From: Coriobacteriia bacterium
GTDB taxonomy: Bacteria; Actinomycetota; Coriobacteriia; Anaerosomatales; Anaerosomataceae
Assembly (NCBI GenBank): GCA_030651765.1
Contig: JAUSBY010000001.1
Coordinates: 62,001 to 126,000 of the forward strand
DNA length: 64,000 nucleotides
Direction of reading: 5' to 3'
Shown: piece by piece, positions 1 to 7,738 of the stretch
Numbering within the stretch: the stretch's first letter is position 1
How the letters are laid out: every line of letters starts with the position of its first letter
The notes under the pieces: model-generated
Told to the model about the DNA's origin: nothing
The model's database searches: none
What the model saw: only the letters and a program-made list of their open reading frames with translations
Position numbers and translations under genes: made by a program

Positions 1-669
1 GGAGCTGCGTGTTCACGCATCTACGGCGAGGATCGCTACCAGACCTCCGCCGCGATAGCCGAGAAGATGGGGACGCTGCTCGGCGGTCCCCACACCATCC
101 GACGGGCCTTCTTCGCACGCGGGGACAACTTCCCCGACGCGCTCGCACTCGGGCCGGTGGCGGCGAGCTCCCTCTCGCCGATCCTGCTCGTTCGCACGAA
201 TGACGTGCCCGAGTCGATCCAGATCACGGTCGACGACCTCGACATCACGAGCGGTATCATCGCCGGCGGAACCGACGTGGTGAGCAACGGGGTGCGTGAC
301 TCCCTGCGCACACTCATGATCGCCAACGGTGGCGACGACCACGACCCGATGATCGTCGAGCGGTGGGGCGGAGCGACGCGCTACGAGACCGCGATCGCCA
401 TCGTCAATGGAGGGCTGGAGGCCCGGTGGATCGATCTTGACACGCTCGGGTTCGCAACCGGATTCAACTTCCCTGATGCTCTCGGCGGAGGCGCGGCACT
501 CGGCTGCTACGGAAGCCCGCTGCTGCTCACCGCACCCACGTCGCTGCCAGACAGTGTGGCGGCGTTCCTCGAGAGCCACGAGTACGAGATCGGTCGCGCC
601 GACTTCTTCGGCGGGATCGACGTGGTCAGCGAGGCCGTGAAGACGACGGTGACCAACAAGCTGAAGTAG
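1..669 (+). CDS. Cell wall-binding repeat 2 (CWB2) surface protein, C-terminal part
   Basis: The reading frame is open at the left edge, so the start lies outside the window; 222 codons plus the stop are visible. Two CWB2-type repeats can be recognised by their signatures: RIYGEDRYQTSAAIA followed by FFARGDNFPDALALGP, and ERWGGATRYETAIAI followed by GFATGFNFPDALGGGAA. CWB2 repeats anchor exported proteins non-covalently to the Gram-positive cell wall, so this is the anchoring end of a secreted protein whose functional domain is missing here. Three further CWB2 proteins lie in the window. The function of the whole protein cannot be told. Confidence 0.9.
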   Translation, partial: GAACSRIYGEDRYQTSAAIAEKMGTLLGGPHTIRRAFFARGDNFPDALALGPVAASSLSPILLVRTNDVPESIQITVDDLDITSGIIAGGTDVVSNGVRDSLRTLMIANGGDDHDPMIVERWGGATRYETAIAIVNGGLEARWIDLDTLGFATGFNFPDALGGGAALGCYGSPLLLTAPTSLPDSVAAFLESHEYEIGRADFFGGIDVVSEAVKTTVTNKLK

Positions 670-730
670 AGACGAGACGCTGGATGACAGGGGCGCACAC
701 GAGCGCTGCGAGATGAAGGAGCCGGTCTTC

Positions 731-813
731 ATGAAGCGTGCGTTCGTGTGTGCCCTTGCCGTTGCACTGCTGGCGATCGGGCCGCGACGCAGATCCGAAG
801 CGCGCTGAAGTAG
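731..813 (+). pseudogene. Decayed CWB2-type gene remnant: signal peptide joined to a C-terminal tail
   Basis: A Shine-Dalgarno GAAGGAG at 715-721 precedes an ATG at 731 encoding MKRAFVCALAVALLAIGP, a typical signal peptide start. The frame then runs into RRRSEAR and stops at 806-808. In another frame the last bases read QIRSALK followed by TAG at 811-813. That resembles the VTNKLK ending of the upstream CWB2 gene. The simplest reading is an exported protein gene that lost its whole middle by a frameshifting deletion. A genuine 25-residue secreted peptide is the alternative. Confidence 0.45.
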
Positions 814-835
814 CCCCGCGTGCCGCCACTTCGGG

Positions 836-850
836 TACCATGCGCACATG
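836..850 (+). promoter_or_regulatory. Possible -10 element for leaderless thrC transcript
   Basis: TACCAT at 836-841 lies six bases before the thrC ATG at 848, and no Shine-Dalgarno sequence is present. The same spacing (TACGAT, six bases, ATG) occurs at 29221-29235. Leaderless transcripts are common in Actinobacteria. No -35 element is evident, so this is only suggestive. Confidence 0.3.
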
Positions 851-2392
851 AGTAGACAGACGCTTTACCTCGATACGCGGGGCCACGATGCTTCGCTACC
901 CACGTTCAGCCGTGCCGTGGTCAAGGGCATCGCTGCCGGCGGAGGCCTCTACGTGCCCGAGCATCTTCCCGAGTTCACACTCGGGGAGATCATCGCCTTT
1001 GCCGATTGGCCGTACTGGCGCCGCGCGGCTGCGGTGTTCTCCCGATTCGGCGTGGACGTCTCGGCAGACCGCGTGGACATGCTCATGCGCACGGCATACG
1101 GCACGCAGTGGAGTGACGAACGCATCGCTCCGGTGATCGAGGTCGTCGCCGGGATGCACGTCCTGGAGCTCTGGCACGGCCCGACGAGCGCCTTCAAGGA
1201 CATGGCCCTCCAGTGCATGCCGCTGTTCTTCTCCGAAGCCGTGGACGTCGGCCACGCTCGTGGCGAGTTGACCGACGACTACCTCGTCTTGGTCGCGACA
1301 TCCGGTGACACCGGGAAAGCCGCGCTCGACGGCTTCGCCGACCGCGCCCACACCGGCATCGTCGTGTTCTACCCGGACGGCGGCGTCTCGGATGTCCAGC
1401 GTCTCCAGATGGTCACGCAGCGCGGTGCCAACGTCGGTGTCTTCGGCGTACGGGGCAACTTCGACGACTGCCAGAACGCGGTCAAGGCCGCCTTCAACGA
1501 TGAGGACTTCAACGCCGAGCTGCACGAACGCCACGGACTCAAGCTCTCGTCGGCCAACTCGATCAACTGGGGCCGCCTGCTCCCGCAGATCGCCTACTAC
1601 GTCAGCGCGTATGCCGACATGGTGGCCGAGGGCGGCGTCAAACCCGGCAGCCCGATGGATGTCTGTGTGCCCACCGGGAACTTCGGCAACATCCTCGGCG
1701 CGTACTATGCCCGTCTGATCGGTGTACCGATCGGCCGCCTGCTGTGTGCCAGCAACGAGAACAACGTGCTCGCGGACTTTGTAGCCACCGGCACCTACGA
1801 CATCTCCGCCCGGCCGTTCGTCACGACGCCGAGCCCGAGCATGGACATCCTCGTCTCGTCCAACCTCGAGCGGCTGCTCTACCATGAGGCTGGCCCGGAA
1901 GCGGTCCGCGGATGGATGGCTGAGCTGGCCGAGAAGCGCCGCTTCACCGTGGACCGCGAGACCTTCGCCTCCCTGCGCGAGATCTTCTCGGCCGACTGGG
2001 TGTCCAACGACGAGAGCCTCGCCACGATCGCGCGCGTCTACGGCGAGACCGGCTACCTCATGGACGCGCATACGGCGGTCGCATGGGAGGTCGCCGAGCG
2101 TCTGCGCGGAGAGGACCCGGTGCTCGTGGTCTCGACCGCCCACTGGGCCAAGTTCGGCGCCGACGTGTACCGCGCGCTCGCAGCGACCCCCTACGGCGAG
2201 CCGCTTACTGGTGATGCCCGGACGATGACCGGCCTGGAGCTGCTCGACGAAGTGCGCCGACTCGCTCCGGAGGGCGCGCCGATCCCGGACCCGCTGGCCG
2301 AACTCGCCAGCCTGCCCGAGCGCTTCACGGGCGTGGTGGATGCGGGAGTGGGCGGGGTTCAGGCCGCCGTGCGAACGTGGCTCGAAACGTAA
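848..2392 (+). CDS. thrC: Threonine synthase
   Basis: A 514-residue PLP enzyme that converts O-phosphohomoserine to threonine and phosphate, the last step of threonine biosynthesis in the cytoplasm. The PLP lysine motif HGPTSAFKDMALQ is at about residues 110-122 (Lys117). The glycine-rich SGDTGKAALDG and the CVPTGNFGNILGAYYA phosphate-binding motif follow. The N-terminal segment YLDTRGHDASLPTFSRAVVKGIAAGGGLYVP is typical of the long (yeast-like) threonine synthase clade, and the length fits it. The ATG has no Shine-Dalgarno, and a leaderless start is possible. It stands alone between CWB2 debris and a convergent small gene. Confidence 0.96.
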   Translation: MSRQTLYLDTRGHDASLPTFSRAVVKGIAAGGGLYVPEHLPEFTLGEIIAFADWPYWRRAAAVFSRFGVDVSADRVDMLMRTAYGTQWSDERIAPVIEVVAGMHVLELWHGPTSAFKDMALQCMPLFFSEAVDVGHARGELTDDYLVLVATSGDTGKAALDGFADRAHTGIVVFYPDGGVSDVQRLQMVTQRGANVGVFGVRGNFDDCQNAVKAAFNDEDFNAELHERHGLKLSSANSINWGRLLPQIAYYVSAYADMVAEGGVKPGSPMDVCVPTGNFGNILGAYYARLIGVPIGRLLCASNENNVLADFVATGTYDISARPFVTTPSPSMDILVSSNLERLLYHEAGPEAVRGWMAELAEKRRFTVDRETFASLREIFSADWVSNDESLATIARVYGETGYLMDAHTAVAWEVAERLRGEDPVLVVSTAHWAKFGADVYRALAATPYGEPLTGDARTMTGLELLDEVRRLAPEGAPIPDPLAELASLPERFTGVVDAGVGGVQAAVRTWLET

Positions 2393-2399
2393 CCCGAGC

Positions 2400-2666
2400 T
2401 CAGGGCCCGAAGATCGCGAGGGCCGGCGAGACTCCGCGTCTGGTCCAGCGCGTGCTCAAGATCTCATAGGCGGCGGTGTGATCGGTGGGGAGCATCCGTG
2501 CGGGGACCGCCTCGAGACCGGCCTCACGCGTAACGGCGAACCGTGCGCACTCCTGCCAGTCGTCAACACAGTAACCGGTGCGCAACCGGCGTGCCACGCG
2601 CGGGTCGAGTGACAGGGAGCCGTTGCAGACCGGACACCCGTCCGCGAACCTGCACATCTCGGCCAT
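2400..2666 (-). CDS. Small Cys-containing conserved hypothetical protein
   Basis: An 88-residue protein starting at ATG 2666, chosen because GGAGG stands seven bases upstream; an in-frame ATG at 2681 has no such site. The N-terminal half has the pattern C-x5-CPxC followed by RRLRTGYCVDDWQECARFAV. This resembles small anaerobe proteins with the form C-x5-CPFF ... YC-x5-CARY, possibly a metal or Fe-S site; that link is from memory of the pattern. Four of its cysteines would suit one metal site. It is convergent with thrC, leaving only seven bases between the two stops. Function unknown. Confidence 0.7.
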   Translation of the reverse strand: MAEMCRFADGCPVCNGSLSLDPRVARRLRTGYCVDDWQECARFAVTREAGLEAVPARMLPTDHTAAYEILSTRWTRRGVSPALAIFGP

Positions 2667-2860
2667 GTCACACACCTCCACACCTGATCCTCTATCTGGT
2701 GCTTCGGCAGACCGCCACTACAACCTGAGGACAGGCCGACGAGCGGACATCCGCGGCCCTTGGCGTACACTAGGCGTGTCGGGCGCGTGCATGTGACGGA
2801 AGGCGGAACGGCCACTCCGACGGACGGCCGCCCCGCAGACCTCGAGAACGGACTGAGGCG

Positions 2861-3145
2861 ATGACCCTGCTCGAGTTCTTCGGCCAGTTCTTCGCGCGAC
2901 GACCACCCGCATCCGATTCCGGCCGTGGCCTTGCCGCCGCCGAGGTGATGTCGAAGCATGCCGAGCGACTGATGCGCATGAAAGGCGTCATGAGCGTCAG
3001 CGTGGGCACGACCGATGATGGCGAGCCGGCGATCGTCGTGGGCCTCGACGATCCGCGCGCGGCCTCGGTGGCCGATATCCCCGAGTCCATCGACGGCGTC
3101 CCGGTCGTGCACCACCGGATCGGACGCTCCGACGTGCAGGACTAA
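2861..3145 (+). CDS. Hypothetical 94-residue protein
   Basis: The reading frame starts with MTLLEFFGQFFARR and contains VMSKHAERLMRMKGVMSVSVGTTDDGEPAIVVGLDD. That pattern looks like a small alpha/beta fold (a helix, then a strand, then a charged turn and another strand). Codon use is like its neighbours, and a clear hairpin follows directly after its stop, both supporting a real gene. The Shine-Dalgarno is weak (GAGG close to the ATG). No family could be assigned. It is convergent with glnA. Confidence 0.6.
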   Translation: MTLLEFFGQFFARRPPASDSGRGLAAAEVMSKHAERLMRMKGVMSVSVGTTDDGEPAIVVGLDDPRAASVADIPESIDGVPVVHHRIGRSDVQD

Positions 3146-3164
3146 GGGCGCCCACCGGGCGCCC
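3146..3164. terminator. Intrinsic terminator between convergent genes
   Basis: Perfect 8-bp arms GGGCGCCC separated by three bases, followed on the + strand by TTCT. It sits immediately after the hypothetical gene's stop and 30 bases from the glnA stop, so it may serve both. Confidence 0.6.
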
Positions 3165-3194
3165 TTCTGATCATCCGTCCAATGACCGCAGCAC

Positions 3195-4523
3195 CTACAG
3201 CAGCGGCAGATACTCTTCGAGCTCGAACGGCGTGACGCGTGTGTGATAGCGCATCCACTCGGCCTTCTTGTTGCGCAGGAACCAGTTGAACACCGGCTCG
3301 CCAAGAGCCTCGCGCACGAGCTCGCTCTCCTCCATCGCCACGATGGCCTCGTCGAGATCCCCCGGCAGCTGGCCGATACCGAGTTCGGCGCGGCGGGCGT
3401 CCGACATCTCGTAGACGTCGTCGGTCACGTCGTCGGGAAGGGTCATGCCCTTCTCGATGCCGTTGAGGCCAGCGGCGAGCATCACGGAGAACGCAAGGTA
3501 CGGATTACACGCCGGGTCCGGCGAACGCAGCTCGATGCGCGTCGCGTTCTCCTTCCCGGGCTTGTACATCGGCACACGCACGAGCGCCGAGCGGTTCCGG
3601 TGCGCCCAGCAGATGTAGACCGGCGCCTCGTACCCCGAGACCAAACGCTTGTAGGAGTTGACCCACTGGTTGGTGACGGCGCACATACCGCGTGCATGGT
3701 GCAGGATGCCCGCGATGTAGCTCTTGGCGATCGCCGACAGGTGGAAGGGGTCCTCCGCGTCGTAGAACGCGTTACGACCGTCCTTGAACAGCGACTGGTG
3801 CACGTGCATGCCGCTTCCGGCCTCGCCGTAGATCGGCTTGGGCATGAAGGTCGCGTAGACACCGTTGGCCTGCGCCACTTCCTTGACCACCACGCGGTAT
3901 GTCATGACCTTGTCGGCCATCGAGAGCGCCTCGGCGTACCTCAGGTCGATCTCGTGCTGGCTCGGCCCCACCTCGTGGTGGCTGTACTCCACCTGGATGC
4001 CGAAGCGCTTGAGCTGCCGCACCGTGTCCATGCGTAGGTCGATGGCAAGATCGCGCGTCGTCTGGTCGAAGTACGTGCCTAAGTCGAGGACCTCGGGTTC
4101 GCGGTCACTCTTGAGGTAGTAGTACTCGAGTTCGGGACCCACGTACATCGTGAAGCCCAGCGCCTCGGCACGCTCGAGATTGCGCTTGAGCACCCGTCGC
4201 GGGTCGGCGTCGTACGGCGTGCCGTCGGGACGCACGATGTCGCAGAACATCGTCGCTACGAGTACGCCCTTCTGACGCCACGGAAGGATCTGGAGCGTGC
4301 TCGGGTCGGGCATCGCGATCATGTCCGACTCCTGGATCCGTGCGAAGCCCTGGATGGAGCTGCCGTCGAATCCCATCCCCTCGGTCATGGCGAGCTCGAG
4401 CTCCTCGACGTCGATCGTGAAGCTCTTGAGGAATCCCAGGACGTCGGTGAACCACAGGTGGATGAACTCGATCTTCTTGTCCTTGATGGCCTTGACCGTG
4501 TCGTGTCTCAACTGCTGCGGCAT
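3195..4523 (-). CDS. glnA: Glutamine synthetase, type I
   Basis: A 442-residue enzyme joining ammonia to glutamate with ATP. The start is ATG 4523 (MPQQLRHD), with GAGGAG five bases upstream; the frame is open further up but lacks a ribosome site. Recognisable signatures are MGFDGSSIQGFARIQESDM (N-terminal beta-grasp), the metal and glutamate site GSGMHVHQSLFKDG, the ATP region NRSALVRVP and ELRSPDPACNPYLAF. The length matches the short GSI-alpha form of Gram-positives, which lacks the adenylylation tyrosine insert, so control is probably transcriptional or by feedback. It is divergent from a glutamate synthase-like gene, forming a nitrogen assimilation unit. Confidence 0.97.
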   Translation of the reverse strand: MPQQLRHDTVKAIKDKKIEFIHLWFTDVLGFLKSFTIDVEELELAMTEGMGFDGSSIQGFARIQESDMIAMPDPSTLQILPWRQKGVLVATMFCDIVRPDGTPYDADPRRVLKRNLERAEALGFTMYVGPELEYYYLKSDREPEVLDLGTYFDQTTRDLAIDLRMDTVRQLKRFGIQVEYSHHEVGPSQHEIDLRYAEALSMADKVMTYRVVVKEVAQANGVYATFMPKPIYGEAGSGMHVHQSLFKDGRNAFYDAEDPFHLSAIAKSYIAGILHHARGMCAVTNQWVNSYKRLVSGYEAPVYICWAHRNRSALVRVPMYKPGKENATRIELRSPDPACNPYLAFSVMLAAGLNGIEKGMTLPDDVTDDVYEMSDARRAELGIGQLPGDLDEAIVAMEESELVREALGEPVFNWFLRNKKAEWMRYHTRVTPFELEEYLPLL

Positions 4524-4552
4524 AGTGTCTCCTCGGATCAGCGCCACCTACT

Positions 4553-4608
4553 GTTACGAAAGCACTTCTACTGTGTTTCCAACAGGTTACAATAGCCGAA
4601 ATCGTAAC
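4553..4608. promoter_or_regulatory. Repeated GTTAC/GTAAC motifs in the glnA divergent promoter region
   Basis: The 121-bp divergent spacer holds GTTAC at 4553-4557 and 4586-4590 and GTAAC at 4604-4608. The last two form an inverted repeat with 13 bases between. A GTTTCC (complement GGAAAC) lies between the first two. Such GTnAC/GAAAC half-sites resemble actinobacterial GlnR boxes. TACAAT at 4588-4593 could be the -10 of the rightward gene. This assignment is inference only. Confidence 0.4.
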
Positions 4609-4644
4609 GGCCGTGTGGCCGGATCCAACCAGGGGGTAGAAGAA

Positions 4645-6237
4645 ATGAACTTGCAGCGCCCGAATGCCAACGACGCGACCCAGACCTCCAACCGCTCTCG
4701 CGATGTCGCGCCTGCCAGCGGGATATGCACCCGCTGCCTGGACGGGTGCCGCGGCAACTGTGAGGTCTTCAAGGCCTCGTTTCGTGGCCGGGAAGTGATC
4801 TACCCCGGCCCGTTCGGCGAGATCACGGCCGGCGGCGACAAGGACTACCCGGTCGACTACTCGCACCTGAACATCATGGGCTATGCGCTCGGCGCCGAAG
4901 GCCTGCCGGGCGGCGCTGTAGGCGATTCGGACAACACGCTCTTCCCGAATGCGAACACCGAGACTGTCTTCGGCGACGTCAACAAGGTCAAGATGAAGGT
5001 GCCCGTCTTCACCGGCGCGCTCGGCTCCACCGAGATCGCCCGCAAGAACTGGGAGCACTTCGCTGTCGGCGCGGCCATCAGCGGCATCTCGCTCGTATGC
5101 GGCGAGAACGTCTGCGGCATCGACCCCCTGCTCGAGCGCGACGCTAACGGTCACGTCACACGGGCACCCGACATGGACCGCCGCGTGGAGAACTACCGCC
5201 GCTACCACCAGGGCTACGGCGACATCCTCGTGCAGATGAACGTCGAAGACACGCGCCTCGGCGTCGCCGAGTACGTCATCGAGAAGCTCGGGGTCGAGAC
5301 CGTCGAGCTCAAGTGGGGCCAGGGCGCCAAGTGCATCGGTGGCGAGATCAAGGTGAGCGACATCGAGCGTGCGCTCGAGCTGCAGCGCCGCGGCTATCTC
5401 GTCACGCCTGACCCGAGCGACCCGGCTATCCAGGCGGCGTTCCGCGACGGCGCCATCCGCCAGTTCGAGCGCCACAGCCGCCTCGGCTTCATCGACGAGG
5501 AGGGCTTCTACGCGGAGGTCGAGCGGCTGCGCGGTCTCGGCGCCAAGCGCGTCACGCTCAAGACGGGCGCGTACGGCATGCGTGAACTCGCGATGGCCAT
5601 CAAGTGGGCCAGCAACGCCCGCATCGACCTGCTCACGATCGACGGCGCACCCGGCGGCACCGGCATGAGCCCCTGGCGGATGATGGAGGAGTGGGGCATC
5701 CCCACCTTCTATCTCCAGTCGATGACCAACGAGCTCGTCAACAAGCTCAGCGACACGAGCGGCGCGTACATCCCCGACATCGCGATCGCGGGCGGGTTCT
5801 CCACCGAAGACCACGTCTACAAGGTCCTCGCGATGGGCGCTCCCCACACGGTGGCCGTCTGCATGGGCCGCGCGCTCATGATCCCCGGCTTCGTCGGCAA
5901 GAATATCGAGGTGTGGATGAAGGAGAACAACCTGCCCAAGACCGTCTCCGAGTTCGGCACGACCAAGGAAGAGATCTTCGTGTCGTACGAGACGCTCAAG
6001 GCCGAGTTCGGCGCCGAGGTCGACGACATGCCGCTCGGGGCGATCGCACTCTACACCTTCTCGGACAAGCTCAAGGTCGGCCTGCAGCAGCTCATGAGCG
6101 GCAGCCGCAAGTTCGACATCCCCTCGATCTCGCGTTCCGACGTCTTCGCGCTGACCGAGGAGGCCGCAAAGGTCTCCGGGCTCACCTACGTGATGGACGT
6201 ACAGCGCGAGGAAGCGATGCGGATCATGAGCGAGTAG
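4645..6237 (+). CDS. Glutamate synthase-like FMN-binding protein (GltB central/FMN domain family)
   Basis: A 530-residue protein starting at ATG 4645, with AGGGGG eight bases upstream. The N-terminus has GICTRCLDGCRGNCEVF, a four-cysteine cluster that probably binds a metal or Fe-S centre. The body carries the glutamate synthase FMN barrel signature ELKWGQGAKCIGGEIK and IDGAPGGTGMSPWRMMEEWG near the FMN phosphate site. It lacks the glutaminase domain of full GltB, so ammonia would have to come from another subunit, or it acts on a different substrate. It is paired divergently with glnA, which favours a role in glutamate formation. A small subunit (gltD) is not nearby. Confidence 0.85.
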   Translation: MNLQRPNANDATQTSNRSRDVAPASGICTRCLDGCRGNCEVFKASFRGREVIYPGPFGEITAGGDKDYPVDYSHLNIMGYALGAEGLPGGAVGDSDNTLFPNANTETVFGDVNKVKMKVPVFTGALGSTEIARKNWEHFAVGAAISGISLVCGENVCGIDPLLERDANGHVTRAPDMDRRVENYRRYHQGYGDILVQMNVEDTRLGVAEYVIEKLGVETVELKWGQGAKCIGGEIKVSDIERALELQRRGYLVTPDPSDPAIQAAFRDGAIRQFERHSRLGFIDEEGFYAEVERLRGLGAKRVTLKTGAYGMRELAMAIKWASNARIDLLTIDGAPGGTGMSPWRMMEEWGIPTFYLQSMTNELVNKLSDTSGAYIPDIAIAGGFSTEDHVYKVLAMGAPHTVAVCMGRALMIPGFVGKNIEVWMKENNLPKTVSEFGTTKEEIFVSYETLKAEFGAEVDDMPLGAIALYTFSDKLKVGLQQLMSGSRKFDIPSISRSDVFALTEEAAKVSGLTYVMDVQREEAMRIMSE

Positions 6238-6262
6238 GTGTAGACTGACCTCTCGGCGCACC

Positions 6263-6294
6263 AGCGCCGCTCCCGGGCACCCGGGGGCGGCGCT
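6263..6294 (+). terminator. Hairpin terminator after the glutamate synthase-like gene
   Basis: A 15-bp stem (AGCGCCGCTCCCGGG against CCCGGGGGCGGCGCT, one G-T pair) with a two-base loop lies 25 bases after the stop and before the MFS gene. Only a weak T-rich tail (TGCATTT) follows. Confidence 0.6.
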
Positions 6295-6319
6295 TGCATT
6301 TGCAGGAGACGATCTGACC

Positions 6320-7663
6320 GTGACCGACCGATACGCCAAGCCACCCGAACCGCAGGCACCGCTGCCTGCAGACACCCCCACCTACGAAGCCGACGTCTCA
6401 AGCCCGCCACGACGCGTGCTACGTGGACTGCGCACCTTCGAGTCGTTCCGGCACCGCGACTACGCGTACTTCTTCGTGGGCGCCCTGCTTTCCAACATAG
6501 GAACGTGGACGCAGACCGTGGCACTCGGCTGGGTCATCTACGCGCTGACCAGCTCGTCGTCGTCACTCGGCATCGTCAACTTCCTCTCCGGCATCCCGAT
6601 CTTTTTCCTCACGCTTCTCGCCGGCTCGCTCGTGGACCACATGGACCGTCGGACGCTGCTCATCTGGGCGCAGGTGGTCATGATGGCTCAGGCGACTGCG
6701 TTCGCGTATCTGAACCACACCGGGCATATCACGATCGGCTGGATCTACGCGCTCACGCTTGCGGGTGGCGTGGTCTCGGCGTTCATGTTCCCCGCCTGGC
6801 AGGCTATGGTCCCGGACCTCGTGCCGCGCTCATCGCTGCTCAACGCCGTCGCGCTGTCCTCGGCGCAGTTCAACGCCGCCCGCCTCGTCGGCCCGATGGT
6901 GACCGCGGCGATCATGGCCGCCTTCGCGGCCAACGAGAGCCTCGGGATCACGATGGTCTTCTCGTTCAACGCGCTGAGCTTCCTCTTCGTCATCTGGGCA
7001 CTCGCCGTCATCCGGCCGAACCAGGAGGTGCAACAGCGCACCGGGGAGTCGGCCCGCCGCACCCTTGGCGCCGGTCTCGCGTACGCCCGCGACCATTCGC
7101 ACGTGGCGATGCATCTGCTGACGGCGACGATGCTCGTCATATTCGGGATGCCGTTCATGACGCTCCTGCCGGCGATCGCCGTCGATACACTCGGCCTCGG
7201 CAGCGCAGGGTACTCGTCGCTCATGGTCTTCAACGGCCTCGGCGCCCTTGCCGGCGCCCTTGCCGTCGCGTCCTTGCCCAGGAGCGTGCGGCGGGAGCGG
7301 ATCATCCGAGGCGGGCTCCTGATCATGGCCCTCGGCTCGGTGGCGCTCGGGTTCTCACACTCGTACGTGCTCTCGTCGGTGCTGCTCATCGTGTTAGGCG
7401 CTGCGTTCCTGGCCTGCGTCTCGAGCATCAACACGAACCTGCAGACCGCGGCCCCCAACCACCTCCGGGGCCGGATCATGGCACTGTTCGTCGTCGCGTT
7501 CATGGGGATGATGCCGTTCGGCTCGCTCGCCTTCGGCGCGCTCGGCGACGTGATCGGCTCAGGTTGGGCCGTCGTCGGCGGCGGAGTCGTGCTGCTCGGA
7601 TGGGCGCTGTTCCTGCAGCTCAAACCTGCGCTGCTGTGCCCGAGCGGTACCGCCGACTGCTGA
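6320..7663 (+). CDS. Major facilitator superfamily transporter, drug/siderophore exporter (DHA3/EntS-like) type
   Basis: A 447-residue membrane protein starting at GTG 6320 (AGGAG upstream). About 40 polar residues precede FRHRDYAYFFVGALLSNIGTWTQTVALGWVIYAL, the characteristic first helix of the EntS/MFS_3 group. The loop DHMDRRTLLIW is the usual MFS motif-A position between helices 2 and 3. About twelve hydrophobic segments are visible. Family members export siderophores, macrolides or other small molecules by proton antiport; the substrate here is unknown. It is separated from the upstream gene by a hairpin and probably has its own promoter. Confidence 0.88.
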   Translation: MTDRYAKPPEPQAPLPADTPTYEADVSSPPRRVLRGLRTFESFRHRDYAYFFVGALLSNIGTWTQTVALGWVIYALTSSSSSLGIVNFLSGIPIFFLTLLAGSLVDHMDRRTLLIWAQVVMMAQATAFAYLNHTGHITIGWIYALTLAGGVVSAFMFPAWQAMVPDLVPRSSLLNAVALSSAQFNAARLVGPMVTAAIMAAFAANESLGITMVFSFNALSFLFVIWALAVIRPNQEVQQRTGESARRTLGAGLAYARDHSHVAMHLLTATMLVIFGMPFMTLLPAIAVDTLGLGSAGYSSLMVFNGLGALAGALAVASLPRSVRRERIIRGGLLIMALGSVALGFSHSYVLSSVLLIVLGAAFLACVSSINTNLQTAAPNHLRGRIMALFVVAFMGMMPFGSLAFGALGDVIGSGWAVVGGGVVLLGWALFLQLKPALLCPSGTADC

Positions 7664-7683
7664 GTCCGTGTGACGGCATTCAC

Positions 7684-7702
7684 TTGTAACTCTTGTTACA
7701 AT
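7684..7702. promoter_or_regulatory. Palindromic operator candidate overlapping a -10 element
   Basis: TTGTAAC-TCTT-GTTACAA (7684-7701) is a perfect inverted repeat with 7-bp arms. It overlaps the possible -10 hexamer TACAAT at 7697-7702, upstream of the dehydrogenase gene. This is the layout expected for a repressor operator, but no linked regulator gene is present. Confidence 0.45.
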
Positions 7703-7738
7703 CGTTGGCGTACGCATGTCCCGATGGAAGGAGTGCTG

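Noticed and set aside
896-2143. Minus-strand open frame opposite thrC
   Set aside because: No motifs and no ribosome site; threonine synthase motifs are on the plus strand.
4105-6381. Long minus-strand open frame (758 codons) opposite the glutamate synthase-like gene
   Set aside because: It is a GC-driven shadow: composition is Arg/Asp/Val/Leu-biased with no family motif, and the plus strand carries clear FMN-barrel motifs and a ribosome site.
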